The notes: generated by a model not told the origin, from the letters alone. A DNA stretch of 64,000 bases from Eonycteris spelaea (GCA_003508835.1 PUFA01000210.1:1306501-1370500); one strand, 5' to 3'. Positions 34,919-47,765 are shown, counted from the stretch's first letter. Made by a program: numbers and translations.

Positions 34919-36424
34919 GCCCATACGCATATATACACACACAGAGAACTTTATGATGGTAAGACAGGGAAGCCAGCAGAAACTATTTGGGGGGGGGAAC
35001 TTCTGAATTTTAGTAAGTTGTAGGCACAAGAGGAGGCTGCTACTAAAAATCTCAGGTCGTATTGTGGAAACACAGCGCCTAACCCTAGGGATGTGAGAAT
35101 GCAGCTCTGTTCCGCAGGTCAGACCACTGTGGAGTATGTGCCGTAAGGTCTAGGCGTCACATTTTAAGAGGCATATACTCAATGCAGACACAAATCAGGG
35201 TGAAGCGGTCTCTGAAAATCATATTCCACGAGGCACGTTTAAAGGATCTGGCGTTTTTAGCCCCGAGAAGAAAAGTCACCCAAAATGCTATCTTCCACAC
35301 TTAAGTATTTAGGAAATGCCTCTAAACGTCAGGTAATGTGCCATGTGTTACCACGACGATCAAAAGGTCTCCATCTTCTAGGTAATACTGCGGTGCTAGC
35401 CCAGGTCCCATCTTCAAAGCTGACAGACCCATCCCTCAGCTACTGAGAATGCTGGGGGCTCCACCTTGTCCCGCACTGGGACTGCCTCTCCCAAGGTCCC
35501 CCTTCTTGCCAGGGCTGGCCTGATGTGGGCAAAGAAAGGCCTGGCCTCCTGGCCACATCTGGGATAACTCTGAGGAGCTGCCCCAGCTCCAGGGCGCCTC
35601 GTGGGACCAGATGAGGCTTTGGTTGCTTCCACAATTCCTGCCATTCTCATTTTCTTACAGGAATGGCTCTCCATCAGAGTCTGGCCGGTAGGTGGATACA
35701 GATAAGCAATCGGGCAACTTCAGTGGTTGGCAGGGCTAGGGATGGGGCAGCACAAGGCGCCTCATCCAGAGTTGGAGGGTCAAAGAGGCTTTCCAGGAGA
35801 GATTATCTGAAATGATGCCCAACATGGGTCATGGCCGGGGTGACGAAAATGATTTTTAACCTCCGGCTGGTCTTAAATGGAAGAGGAAAGACCTAGGATC
35901 TTAATCATGGACCTGAGGCTGGGCAGATGGCCAAGAGGAGAGGCCCTGCTCTGCCTCCTCTCCTCCCGGGTTCTCGGATCTCTGCCCACAGCCCCATGCA
36001 CGGGGTCCCTGGTTTTCAGCTGCCGGACACCACCCATTCCATCAGAGGCCCCAGGGCAGGGAGAGGGCTCTACTTTTCAGAATTTAGTTTTCCTACTGCG
36101 GATCCCTACTTCACCGTAAGTGAGGTTGAGCTTAGAGATTAAAAACTCATTTCTTTACAGGAAATGAAGCACTATTGCCAGGACCGCCCAGCAGAGAAAA
36201 TGTGAACAAGATGCCTTGTGCCGCTGAAGAACCCCCAACTCTTACGCCTCCAGGGAGGGCAGGGAGATGGGCCACTGTCTCAGGCCCTCCCACGGTCGTT
36301 TCCAACTGGACTCCGCATGAGAGTGGGAAGTCCCTGGCTGTGATCTCATCCCCAGCCGTAAAAGGTCCTGGCTCCCAAAGCTATAAATTGCCCCACTTGA
36401 AGGGGTGAGAGGCCTGGGAGTGAC
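34919..36424. other. intergenic, no gene seen
   Basis: No coding or repeat family recognised. Open frames around 35414-36408 are short and without domains. Confidence 0.45.
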
Positions 36425-36560
36425 ATGGGAAGGACCCTGGTGCTAGACCAGCCTTGCAGCCAATTGGCTGTGTGACCTTGGGTGAGTCTGTTGACTCTCT
36501 GGACCTTGGTTTCTTAATGGAATGATAGATACACAGCTGGGTTTCTGGACTTCTAAGGCT
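36425..36560 (+). mobile_element. MIR SINE fragment
   Basis: GCCAATTGGCTGTGTGACCTTGGGTGAGTCTGTTGACTCTCTGGACCTTGGTTTC is MIR core. Confidence 0.75.
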
Positions 36561-37384
36561 TCTTCCATCTAATGCTGATTTCTGAGGGGGGAAATGGCAA
36601 AGTTTACCAACGTGACTGGAATCGCACAGCCCAGCAGCTGAGATCTCTAATCCCTAGTCCATATCTACTCCTCTTCTTCTGCGGAGAGGGAAGGACCCAG
36701 AAAAATCAGTGACACGTCTCTTCAAAATCACTCTGGTTAGGCTGCCGGGTCAAGGGGAAGCCTGATGAGAAGGCAGATTTTTCCATGCAGATTTGGATGC
36801 CAACTCGGATCACCTCACTTGGTTTCACTTGCCCAGACTCCTCCCTCTGTACTCTCAGCCACGAGTCCTCTTCGAATGTCCAGCATTCCCCCACCCTTTG
36901 TGCCAGAGGGACTGTCCTAAAATGTAGGTAATAGACGCCCTTGATGGAGTCTGGCACTTCTTCATCAGTCTCAATCTTAATTTCAGGAATGACTGGATTG
37001 AATGAATCAGCAAACATTTATTGAGTAACTATTAACCACAAACCTACATGCCAGAGACTGTGAGGCTAGGGAAGAATAGGCAACAGCCCCTACTGTGAGT
37101 AGGGACGCTCTGTAAGTTTTCTCTTGCCTTTTACTGTATCCACATTGCCAACTGTTAATTTCTAGGTGTTACCCACTGTGCTGGTGCCATTCAGGTGGTT
37201 GCATTTTCCAGGATGGCTGGGTAGCTCAGCCAGGACAAGGACCCCTTAGACGGGTGCTCTCAGGACACCATATATACTTCTGCAGATGGTAAATGACAGC
37301 CATTATAGCTACTAGCATCTAAGAACATACTCCATTGTCTGGGGACAACATCCTTTTTGAAAGAGCAAGATAGTGTCAGGGAGG
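36561..37384. other. intergenic, no gene seen
   Basis: No coding or repeat family recognised with confidence. Confidence 0.45.
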
Positions 37385-37930
37385 ACTAACATGAGAGATG
37401 TAGCTACCTATTGCTATAAACTTAGTGGCTGAAAGCAACATACAGTTATCATCCCATGGTTTCCGGGGGTCACCTTAGTTGGATCCTCTGGTTCAGAGGT
37501 TCTCACAAGGTTCAATCAAATTGTTGGCCAAGTTGGGGTTTCATCCGAAGATCTCCTGGGGAAGGATTCACTTCCAAGAAGGATTATTGGCAGATTTGAC
37601 TCCTTGTGGGCTGTTGGTCTGAGGGGGCCCTCAGTTCCTGGCCATGTGGGTCTCCTCGACAAGACCACTTGCTTCTGTGAAAGCTGAGAAGGCAATAGAG
37701 AGGCCACTAGCAAGAGGAAAGTCACCATCCCATGCGGTATAAGCAAGGAAGTGAATATGTCGCCCTTGCTGCATCCTATGTTTTGGAAGTTAGGTCGTAG
37801 GTCCTGCCACGCTCAAGGGGAGGGACGACACATGGATGTGGACGCCAGGAGATCCATCACGGGGAGTCATCGGAGAGCTGTCCACCACACGAGAGGACGT
37901 AGCAAGGCCGATCCCTGAGCCTCTGGCAGA
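37385..37930 (+). mobile_element. mammalian interspersed repeat, family not assigned
   Basis: CTACCTATTGCTATAAACTTAGTGGCTGAAAGCAACATACAGTTATC, GTTGGCCAAGTTGGGGTTTCATC, CCTTGTGGGCTGTTGGTCTGAGGG, CCATGTGGGTCTCCTC and GGGGAGGGACGACACATGG follow the order of a widespread eutherian repeat. I recognise it but cannot name it securely. Confidence 0.6.
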
Positions 37931-39039
37931 ACCAGCCCTGGCAAGCAATGTGGGCCCAAGGGTCATAGCCAGACCAGCTCACCCAAAAAGGTGTGTGTGT
38001 GTGCTGGAGGGGAGAGCCAGAGTGGTGGCATCTCAGGATGAAACGACCCCATGTTGCACACACACTGATGATAGGGGAGAACTAGTGTCAGGAGAGACGT
38101 GACCAGAGACAGGCATAGTGGAAACTGTATTAGTCTCTAGTCCGAGCAAATAGATGAGGCTACCACAAAAACTCAGGAAGCAATGATGCCTCGTTCAATG
38201 CCTTTTTCAGGCAAGAGCCACCCTCGCATCCCCCAACCAGGAATCAGCCTCACCTATATCTACTAGATGGTTGAGATAAGAAACTGTCCTGTGGGGCAGA
38301 GGTGGGCAATTAACCTTTTCATTCCTTGCCTTCTCAGAGCGCCCCTCCTCAAGCAGCTTCAGCGACCATGAAGCTGTAAAATGCTCTTTTCCCTGTAACG
38401 GGTGGCTCCTACAGCATGATGCTGTGGTTAAAACTCACAGGAAGGCGTCTCACAAATGCCTTGGGAAGTGTTAACCAACCTGGCTTTGCTCTGCCTTCAG
38501 AGTAGAACAATTGCGAATATGTATATTGAGGCCCCGAAAAGGCACCACTAGCTAAGGGCAAATGTGGCTTACAGCTGCATTGAACAGCGGAGGGTTACCC
38601 TCCTGAAATCCACGTGGAGACACCATATGGGCTGGTTGCAGCCCTGTTCCCAAGTCCCATATGGTCTAGAGGCCACCATAGAGTCCAAGTTCAGCTAAGA
38701 CTACTACTAATCGCTAGCCCTTCATCTTTAGGAGAATTTTGAAGGATTGCTAAGAGGCAACTGAGGCTAAGAGATAAGGCTGACTCTCTACTTGGAAGGA
38801 AGATCCTTTCCAAAGGCTGAGTTCTTCCTGCCTTTCCCACTTCCTCCAGGTTCTCGGTCCAGTTCCCATCCTATCTTCCCCATATTGCATGCTTCAGTGT
38901 GGAGCTGCTAACTGGATCAGCCAGACGAGCATGGTATCTGAGATAGATGGACAGTTACAAGAAAAGCCTCAGAGAAGCGTAATCCAGACAAATGAAGGGC
39001 AGAAGAACAGGAAATAATACCGCCCACCACTGATTGGAA
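37931..39039. other. intergenic, no gene seen
   Basis: No coding or repeat family recognised with confidence. Confidence 0.45.
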
Positions 39040-39215
39040 CACTTCATCCAAGTTATTATCCAAGTGCTTTACAAACACTGTTTCATTGAGCCTTACGACT
39101 ACCTCTGAGAAAGTTGATAACAGTATCCTTGTTTTACAGATCGGAAACCGAGGCTCAGAGAAATTGTGGCTTGGGCAAGGCCCATAGCTAATAAAAACGT
39201 GGTGAGACCAGTACT
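39040..39215 (-). mobile_element. inverted MIR SINE
   Basis: CCAAGTGCTTTACAAACACTGTTTCATTGAGCC, CTTGTTTTACAGATCGGAAACCGAGGCTCAGAGAAATTG, GCAAGGCCCATAGCTAATAAA. Confidence 0.8.
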
Positions 39216-39889
39216 TGACCCAAAGTCCATTTTCGACCTTGCAACTTTCTACAGACCTTCTCAGACAAAGACACGAAGTTCCAGATCACCTGCTTAGCAA
39301 CAAGTGAGGAACTGGGAGTCATCCTTGATACCTCTGATTTCCACTCCTTCACAAGTCCAGAGGTCCAGAGATTTTTAGCTTCCCCACTAGACTGCAAACT
39401 TCATTTACATAATTTATAGCAAGTGATGAAAATAACCTTATTAATTTTTGACTGATGGAGTAGGTGAAGGGGAGGAGGATTAAGAGAAGGTGAACAAAGG
39501 GATCCTGCTCTGAGGAATCTCCAAGACTCATCTCCAGACTACATAAAGCAGATATCTCTACTTCTACTTGTCTCTCTAGATAAAAAGCAACTCTCCCACT
39601 CATAGACAAGGTGTTCTAGCCCACTGAAGGTCCCCCTGAGCCTAGAACAGTCCCAACACATCGGAGATGCTAAAAACAAACAAACAACAAACAAACAAAT
39701 AATAAATACATAAATAAATAAAAAGGTGAAGCCTGCCTGCCTTCATGCCTGGCTGACTCAAGACAAAGGAAGTTGTATTGCTGACAAAGGTACGAAAGAG
39801 TTAAAAGTGGAGGGGCCAAACTGCTAAGGATGTGCACACCAAACCCTGAGAAGTGACAGAAGAAGTAATCCTACCACTTAATCAAACAC
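39216..39889. other. intergenic, no gene seen
   Basis: Contains an A-rich stretch (39672-39724) of AAAC, AAAT and AATA units. No gene recognised. Confidence 0.5.
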
Positions 39890-40095
39890 GGGGTGCTGTG
39901 CCTACCAGGTGCTCACAAAATTTTGTTCACAGTTTCCTCTATTGCCTGATTTACTCCTCACAGCATATCCTTTGAGATAGGAGTTGCAGAGATGCTCATT
40001 TTACACATTTTCGGAGATGAGAAGACTAGAACCATGAGACATGGGTGACTTGGTCAAGCTCACGTGGCTAATCAATGATCCCACATTCCTTGCTC
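39890..40095 (-). mobile_element. inverted MIR SINE
   Basis: GTGCTGTGCCTACCAGGTGCTCAC, CTCACAGCATATCC, CTCATTTTACACATTTTCGGAGATGAGAAG, GACTTGGTCAAGCTCACGTGGC. Confidence 0.7.
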
Positions 40096-40129
40096 TTGGG
40101 TGGGGACATAGTCAGGGAGAGAGGAAAAA

Positions 40130-41370
40130 GAAAGTATAAAAAGAAAGGGAGCTTTTTAACAAATAGTGCTGGGACAACCGGATATCCACATGCAAAAGAA
40201 TGAAGTTGGACCTCTACCTCACACCATATATAAAAATTAATTCAAAATGGATCAAAGATCTAAATGGAAGAGCTAAAACCATAAAAACTCTCAGTGGAAA
40301 ATATAAACATAAAATTGTAATCTTGGGTTAGACAGTGGTTTCTTAGATATGACAACATTAAAAAAGCACAAACAACAAAATAAAAAAATAGGTAAATTGG
40401 GCAATATCAAAATTAAAAACTTTTGTGCTTCAAAGGAACCATCAAAAAAAGTGAAAAGATGACCCACAGAAAGCGAGAAAGTTTTTACAAATCATATATC
40501 TGCTAAGAGATTTGTGTATAAAGAATTTTTATAACTCAATAATAAAAAGATGAACAATCCAATTTTAAAATGAGAAAATGATCTGAACAGACATTTCTTC
40601 AAAGAGGATATACGAATGGCCAATAAGCACATGAAAAGATGCTCAATATCGTTAACAGCATAAACATTCAATCAAAACAATGAGATACCATTTCATATCC
40701 ACTAGGACATCTAGAATCAAAAATAAAAATAATAACAAGTGTTGGGGAGGATGTAGAGAAACTGGAACCCTGGCGTACATTTCTGGCAGGATTAGAAAAT
40801 GGTGCAGCCTCTTTGAAAAACAGTCAACCTGTTCCTCAAAGGCAAAACAGAGTTACCGTATGATCCAGCCATTCCACTCTGAGAAATGAAAACATATCCA
40901 CAGAAACGTGTACACAAATGTTCAAAGAAACATTATTTTTAAAAGCCCCAAATTGAAAACGACCTAAATGTCCATCAACTGATGCACAAATAAACAAAAT
41001 CTGGCATATTCATATGATGGGTTATTATTCAGTAATAAAAAAAATGATATATTTTGTCACATGCTAAAGCAGGATGACCCTGGAAAACATTATGCTGAGT
41101 GAAGGAAGCCAGTCAAAAACGGCCACACGTTGTATGATTCCATTTATATGAAATGTCCAGTATAGGCCAGTCTTTCTTTAGAGATAGAGAGTAGGTTTGT
41201 GGTTGCCTAAGACTGGGAAAAAGGGAGAGTTTGGGGGTGATAACTAAGGGGTGCCTGGTGTTGAAAATGTTCTAAAATTATATATGATGGTTGCACAATT
41301 CTGTGACTATACTAAAAACCATTGGATCGCACACTTTATTTGGGTGAATTTCATGGTACTTTTTCACTAA
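40130..41370 (+). mobile_element. L1 LINE 3' end (L1MA/L1MB-like), 5'-truncated
   Basis: The sequence follows the end of L1 ORF2 and its 3' UTR. It starts near TTTTTAACAAATAGTGCTGGG and passes CTTCAAAGAGGATATACGAATGGCC, CTAAATGTCCATCAACTGATG and GAAGCCAGTCAAAAACGGCC. It ends in the 3' UTR text GTTGCACAATTCTGTGACTATAC and GTGAATTTCATGGTAC. Many stops break ORF2, so the copy is inactive. Confidence 0.92.
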
Positions 41371-42544
41371 GTTGTTAGAGAGAAAGGCGACACCTCATTT
41401 CCTAGGCTAGAGATTCTGAACTTGAGGTCCATGAGTGTCCGGAACTGCAAAATCCTCCGTGGGGGAGCCTGTGTGCATTTTCCAAGAATACCTGCAGCTT
41501 CCATCAGATCTCAAAGGTTCAAGCGACAAGAAGAAATTCCTGCCCTCAGGCTGACCTGGAGCCTGCAATGCAGAAGGGTGGGAAAGTGTCTCCTGCAAAG
41601 CCCTTTCTCTTGCTGGCTGCAGGGGTGCGGGAAGGGAAGAGCTCCCCCACCCCCTGTGCCCATTCTGATTATTCAATATTGGCTCTGTGGTGTGTGGAGT
41701 CGGGTTAGCTGCAGCTCCCCCAGCAGCTGCCCTGACCACAGCTTGGAGCCCCAGCTCAGAGCTCTTCCCAGCACCTTCTGCTCTGGGACCCTCTTCCTTC
41801 CCCTAATCGTCCCTCTGCCTTTCCCTACTCTTTTGTCCCGACTCGAAGTTTCCAGCCAAAACTGCTGCTCAACACCCTGCACTTGCTCTAGCCATGAATT
41901 GGGAGTCACACTCCGGACTTGCAGCACCCTAAACTCAAGTTATAGACACCTGAAAGTAGGGTGAGCATCGTCCTGATTGCCTAAGGATGGTCTTGGTTTG
42001 AGCCTGTCATTCTGGGTGATTACGAAGTGCCGTCTTTCATTCTCAAAAGTATCCTAGTTTGTAAGAGACACTTATTTAATCATGCCCTTACCTACGTGGT
42101 AAATGGCCATCTGTTCCTGGGGGCGATGGCACTTCAGCGGGCCATCCTCCACCTGCAGGAAGGGTTCACAGTGACCTTCCTTAGCAGTTATACGTGGACA
42201 TTCGACTCCATGAGGGTTGGCACCCCTGGCCCCCACGTTGTTCCAGGGTCAACTGTATTTACTACCTGTTTGACAAGTGTTTATGAAGCACTTCCGACAA
42301 ACCAGGCCTGTGCGAGATGCTGGGGATGCAAACATGAACAGGACAAGTGTCTCCACCCTAAGGCTGCCTTTAACCCTGAAGTCCAAAGCCGGCCCGGACT
42401 GTAGCATGCAACGAGACCATGAGTTCCTGGTTTCAAGGTACCGGATGTCTTGATGCTAATCGAGACTTTCTACAGGTTTCTGTGAGGCAATGGGGCAGCA
42501 TCTGCTTAACAAGAGAACTTTTTCACATCCCATTCTGTGTTCCC
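41371..42544. other. intergenic, no gene seen
   Basis: Open frames at 41422-41964 are the longest here but show no recognisable domain or splice context. Confidence 0.45.
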
Positions 42545-42690
42545 TTAAGCAAATTATTTCATTTCCTTCCCGTTTTTGAAAGGTAACATAATGCCATTTA
42601 CCTGGCAGGACTGTGTGGGGGCCCAAGGGACAATGGCTGTAAACACTCAGCACAGTGCCTGGCGTGTGGGGACACTCCATCAGTGGGGCT
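42545..42690 (+). mobile_element. MIR SINE 3' part
   Basis: TTAAGCAAATTATTTCATTTCC, then ACTCAGCACAGTGCCTGGCGTGTGGGGACACTCCATCAG. Confidence 0.6.
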
Positions 42691-42774
42691 ACCAGTCGCT
42701 CCTGAGAAACGGAGTTTCTTATTCCCTGTGAGCTGCTTCTGTTGCTCCAGTTGACATTGCCATCTTTTCCAAAA

Positions 42775-42921
42775 CAGTGGTTGTTAAACATGGCTGAATT
42801 TAAGAATCACCATGGGAACTTTTGGAAAACACAGATTTCCAAGCCCTCCAAACCTACTGAACCAGAAACCCTGGGGACGGGGAATTTGCGTTTTCTGAAG
42901 CCTTCAGATTTGCAACCACTG
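42775..42921 (+). mobile_element. hAT-Charlie MER5A-type MITE
   Basis: The terminal repeats CAGTGGTTGTTAAACATGG and TTTGCAACCACTG bound MER5A text: AGAATCACCATGGGAACTTTTGGAAAACACAG, CTACTGAACCAGAAACCCTGGGGACGGGGAATTTGC. An 8-bp target duplication is not evident. Confidence 0.85.
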
Positions 42922-43519
42922 TCTCTCAAATCCAGCCTCCTGATTCTCTTTCCCAAAGCTACTGTTGGAGAGCAGAGGTGCAGGGCTCCCCAAGCCCTGG
43001 GCCCAACCCTCCTCCTCTCCACTCCGAGGCGGCGGAGCACCCCAGCCCACTCTGCTTCCCTAGACTGCGGTGGGTCCCTTCTGAGCGAGGCGGCTGCTGG
43101 AAAGCTCCCGATGAAAGGCCAGACAGACAGGCAAGGTCGAAGTTCAGGCAAGCTGCTCCGCCTCCTGTTTCATTTACAAGTGGCAGTCACCTCATTAAAC
43201 CCGGTCCCCAACCCAGCCCTCACCACAGCCCCCCCCAGGAGCCCACGCTGGCCCTCCTCCTCCAGCCAGGCATCAATACAGACACATGGTTGGAAAACAA
43301 GGTCCGAGGCAGACGGGTGACCACCTGGAGATGCCCACCCACATCCCTTTGGGTGAGTCCAAAACTAGCCAAGTGCCTGTGTGGAGAATATGTTCAAACA
43401 GTGTTTGTTAAGCTCAGGCGTTTATAAATGCATGAAACTGGTATTTCAGCAGCCATAGCACAAAGGGAACTTGGAAATCAGTGCTGATGCCTCCAGGCCA
43501 AGACATGAGGAGGAGCCAG
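42922..43519. other. intergenic, no gene seen
   Basis: Open frames on both strands here are GC-driven and overlap the MER5A. No splice-bounded exon recognised. Confidence 0.45.
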
Positions 43520-43640
43520 GTGTGGAGAAGGCCTGCAAAGCCAGTCATCTGCTCTGTGCCCTGGGCTGACCTTTAACCTCTCTGATCCTAAAAGGAAGGA
43601 TGCAGAGATGATCAAATGCGGTCAATCGAATGCGAGTTCC
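43520..43640 (+). mobile_element. MIR-like fragment
   Basis: CTGCTCTGTGCCCTGGGCTGACCTTTAACCTCTCTGATCC resembles the MIR core. Confidence 0.45.
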
Positions 43641-44820
43641 TCGTTTCGCGACGGACACATTTCAGATTTTCAGTAAACATCCCCTCCCTGAATCCACGGG
43701 GGGGAACGTGTAACTGGGACACACACATCATACAGAGCTAGCTCTTAGTTTTGAGGGCCGCATGATGACAAGGCCTGGGCCATCAGACCACGTAGAAGGT
43801 TCTAGAGTCATGTGAGGGTTGTGAGGTGGTCCCCGAAGTTCGACGGTTAGACCGAGACCTGAAGGAGGGGCTTTTTCCAGCCCAGGGGGCATGGGGGTGC
43901 ATGGCCTCACACATGACATGGGAAAGTCACGTGTGAGGCTATGAGTCAGGACGAGTCTGGGGAGAAAGAAAGTAGAGCGACGGGCGAGTGAAGGGAGCAA
44001 AGTGAGTGCCCAGGAGAGGTGAGCCGGATGCGTGCAGGTCTTCCCAGGTCTTCCAGGCCACGGGAAGGGCGAACTGCGAAGGGCGGAGCCGCGCGCTTTA
44101 AGCCGGGTAGGACTCGGCCAGATTTGGCCCCTCCTTCTTTTTAGTCTCCAAGCCAGTCTGTGAGCTGTCCACCCAGAGCCTCGTAAGCAGGGGAGGCTGA
44201 CTGTAGGGTATCAGACACAAGAGCCCAGAGACGTACAAGAATCACCAGCTAAGCAACCTTGCCAGGATCCTTCTGGGCCTGTCTGGGACACCGTAGGGCT
44301 TAGTAGAGACCTCGGGCCCCAAAGGAGCCAAAGATGGGGGATTGGGGAGTGTTTTGATGTTAGAGGTGACTTGTCTGTTGCTGCTGCGACTGTAGCTATA
44401 AAACAACGCTTGGGAAACATGTCAATCCATCACCATCTGGGAGGCTGATCAAGGGGCGTCAGGTTCCTGGTCTCCCACAGCTCTGACCACAACGGCCTCT
44501 GCCCCGCCTACAGCACTGGCCTCCCCAGCTTCTCTCTCCTCACCGCACTTGCAGGCTGGAGTCCAAGCTCCCTGCTTCCCCTCGGCCTTGCCCCTTCCTG
44601 CCCCAAGCTCTGCGCTCATTATTCCAAACTCCTCGGAGACCCACCTGCAAACCTGCCGCCCTTCCCTCAGGGATGCCCTTTCCTTCCTTCCACCTGGCAA
44701 TTCCCCAGCCTAGGCTACACTCTCACTTCCTCGCAGTCTCCTGACACCCCGTATGCATCGCCAGCAAGGTGTCTGGACCGCGGGCTCAGGGACAGGGCTG
44801 CAACTTCATCTGTGCAGCCC
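43641..44820. other. intergenic, locally CpG-rich
   Basis: 43990-44115 is enriched in CpG, with a GC box (GGGCGGAGCCGCGCGC). 44453-44700 resembles diverged L2. No gene recognised. Confidence 0.4.
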
Positions 44821-44898
44821 TTGCTCTGCCCCCCCTCCCACCCCCTCACCAAATAGCAGCACTGATGGCTGCGAAATTGCCCTGGAGGAATGATGCTG
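44821..44898 (+). repeat. direct repeat, copy 1
   Basis: TTGCTCTGCCCCCCCTCCC, CCTCACCAAATAGCAGCACTGATGGCTGCGAAATTGCCCTGG, AATGATGCTG. It matches 46406-46487 in the same orientation. Confidence 0.8.
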
Positions 44899-46405
44899 GG
44901 TGTCAGTGACTGGATGGCAGGCGAATGGATAAGACACAGTCGTGATCAGAATCCACAGCTCACCAGTTGGTATAGATTGGCTCCTCTTCATTTTTGTCTT
45001 TCTAACTAGATGGCATGCCCTTTCAGTACAGAAACTGTGTCTCGAGCTCCTTATGCCTCTGTCCTGTCTCAGCCTCAGTCACTTGTTGACAGGAAGTGGA
45101 GTTGGAGTCTTGCTGTGCCCAAGGGGCCCACCTGAGTTCTTCTTCGAGGTGTTCCCAAGACCCCGAGTTCCTGGGGGCTAGGAAGATGCTAGGTCCACCT
45201 CGGTTTCACCCCTTTGCAGAGACTGCAAGGTTAGAGATGTCCCCCTCCTGCACCCTGGACCCTGGCCTGGAGCCCCTCTTGGTTGGTTTCAAGACAGGCC
45301 AGAAGGAAGGCCAAGATGGGAGAGTGATGATGGGGTCAGTTTTCTTTGGGAAGTGCTGAGGCAGTCAGAAGAGGCAGAGAGCAGTTCAGATACTCTTTTC
45401 CCACCATGGCAGTGTCTGCACACTGCATACCCCCCAGGCAGAGGCTGCCTGCAGCCGTGGACCTGTCACCTGCCTGGTACCTGCCCTCAGGCACCAGTTA
45501 CCTGGTCTGATGTTTTAGAATGAGCTTGGCTGGGCTCAGGGTCTACAGCCTTGATTCCCAGAACTTCCTCACCAGACATACACTCAAGCCCAGCAAGGCC
45601 ACTGCTTGATTGGGGGTTGTCAGTCCAGGACCCTGGAGGGGACTTGAGGTGGGGCACCCCTGAGGTGTCTTCTCCTCTCTGTCTGGGCCCAGCTCCCACC
45701 ATGGCAAGGATTCCTTCCAGGGCAGGCCCGTGCGGGCTCTGGGAGTCACCTGGACATCCTACCTGTCCACACCTTCTCAACTTCAAGCTCCAGCACCTGG
45801 CAGGATGGTTGGCATCAGCCTCGCAGAGGCGAGAGGGAGGGCAAGACTAGACCCATGCGAAGACAGCCAGTGTCGCCTGCATCACATTGAAGTTCGTCCT
45901 GACCTCATGCCCCAGGACAAGCTCTTTGGAGAAGCTCAGTACGTGGCTCTGAGTGTGTGTGGGAGTGTGGGGCGGGGGGAGGGAGTGGTGGTGAGAGGAA
46001 CACAGTGTGCAAAGTGCCCGGGGAGGGAGAACAGCACCAGAGCCCCTGGCAGGAAGCAACCTGTGAGCAGCCTGTTCAGGTGAACACGAAGGTCACTGCG
46101 TCGTCAGCTGCCCGCTCCCAGGCAGGCCCTGCACCCTGCCCTTCCAGCGCTGTCCTTCCCAGGTGTCCGGAGCTACCTGGCCTTGTCAGTGAGGGCTGGG
46201 ACAGGATACCAGCACTGACAGCACTTGTCCCAGCCCCCAGGCCTTATTCATGCTGGGGAGGTGAGGACAGCTTAATTTCCTGACCCAGACACAGGGCCGC
46301 CTGTCAGATGGGGTGTGAGACTACCATTCATCCCTGCTCCGCCACCCCCCCCCAAAAGGTGGGCACAGGGAGCAAAGCCAGGGGCTCTCCCCTCTCCCCT
46401 CCTTC
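44899..46405. other. intergenic, no gene seen
   Basis: Lies between the two direct repeat copies. Nothing recognised apart from L2-like text near 45001-45080. Confidence 0.45.
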
Positions 46406-46487
46406 TTGCTCTGCCTCCCCTCTCCCTTCCCCTCACCAAATAGCAGCACTGGTGGCAGCTAAATTGCCCCAGATGAGTGATGCTGCT
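46406..46487 (+). repeat. direct repeat, copy 2
   Basis: CCTCACCAAATAGCAGCACTGGTGGCAGCTAAATTGCCCCAGATGAGTGATGCTG, preceded by TTGCTCTGCCTCCCCTCTCCC. Its partner lies 1.59 kb to the left. Confidence 0.8.
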
Positions 46488-47159
46488 GAGGGAACCTGCT
46501 TGGAGAGCACAGGAAAGAGAGGAAGCTTTGACGGAGCACCCTCATCCCTCCCTTCTCCAATTGTGGGACCAGGAAAAGAATTGATATCAAATCTTGGGGT
46601 TCTCGTAGTCCTGGTATCATGGGCTTCTGGCCCTCAAATCATGAACTAGGGACCTCTGGCTTCATGGTGTAACCTTCAAACCACCCCACACTCCTCAAAG
46701 AATGCAGGCCACTCAGGGCTGTCAGGAGCTGTGTTCTCCGTTGTACGTGCCCACTTCTGGGCCAGGACCTTGGCTGGGGTGTCTGCCATGCTCCCATTCC
46801 CAAACCCTGGCTCCAGCTCCATCTCTGGTGGGCGAACGGTCTCGGGAACACTGCATTCCGCCCTGTTCTTGGTGCAATCTCCCGAGGGACCTTGGGGACT
46901 ACTCTCATTTACTCCTGAGGCTCTAGACACTTGGGCATTGCCTGGCCACTCCTGGTCAAGGCCACCACACGTCCATGTCAGAGCTGCAGCCTTACACACA
47001 GCGGGGAAGCCATGACGCCCTTTCCCTTTCCTGCTTCTCCCCCAAATGTAGTGTTCATTCCCTGGGGACTCTGGGAAAAGGTACGAATAGCCCAAGGAGC
47101 CTAACCTCTCTAGAAACATCAGTGGGAATCTAAGACTGCATCTGAAATCGAGCAGCACC
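46488..47159. other. intergenic, no gene seen
   Basis: The long minus-strand open frame at 46676-47161 has no recognisable domain. Confidence 0.45.
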
Positions 47160-47345
47160 ATAGCTTGATGGATAAGGATGTGAGCTCAAATCTAGCCCCT
47201 CACTTCTGAGCTGTGGGCCGTTGGCCCATTGGCTGGACTCCGATGTCTGGTCTCCGAAATACCTACTGCGAGGAACTGCTGTGAGGGTTTCGCAGGATCA
47301 TACAGACAGAACACAGCATGGCGCCCGCGCACAGTTAGAGCTGAA
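47160..47345 (+). mobile_element. MIR SINE
   Basis: TAGCTTGATGGATAAGGATGTGAGCTCAAATCTAGCCCCTCACTTCTGAGCTGTG is the MIR 5' half. AACACAGCATGGCGCCCGCGCACAGTTAGAG is its 3' end. Confidence 0.65.
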
Positions 47346-47639
47346 CATGAGGTAGTTGCTGTGCCCAATGCAATGCCTGCTGCGACCTCTCCCTGACGCA
47401 GGGAGGGGCCCAGCCCTCCCAGCCAGATGCTGGGCAGAAGGTAAAGACCCTGTGCCCAGGGCCCTTTGGGGAGGCTCTACCTCCAGTGACAGGCGAGACT
47501 CCCGAGTTGGACCCAAATACTGAGTTACTGCACAGCCCTTCTCCGGGACTCCAAACCTGGGCTCCAAGCGCGGGGTTTGGGGTGGCGGGTATTTCTTCTC
47601 CCAAATCAGTCATCTCAGCATAATCAGACTCAGGGGCCT

Positions 47640-47765
47640 GCCATGAGAAGGGACCTCAGAGATTGTCTTGGCTAGAGTCCACATCGCCTCATCTGACCCA
47701 CTTTCCAGGTGAGGACGCCGAGGCTCAGAGAGACTGCGACACAGCCAGCTGGCGACAGAATGGAG
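47640..47765. mobile_element. ancient SINE/LINE fragment
   Basis: GGGACCTCAGAGATTGTCTTGGCTAGAGTCC, then CCACTTTCCAGGTGAGGACGCCGAGGCTCAGAGAGACTG, a common mammalian-wide repeat text. Confidence 0.55.

Noticed and set aside
43990..44115. CpG-island promoter of an unknown gene
   Set aside because: The CpG-rich stretch is only about 120 bases and has one GC box and no exon-like frame nearby. Evidence is too thin to call a promoter.
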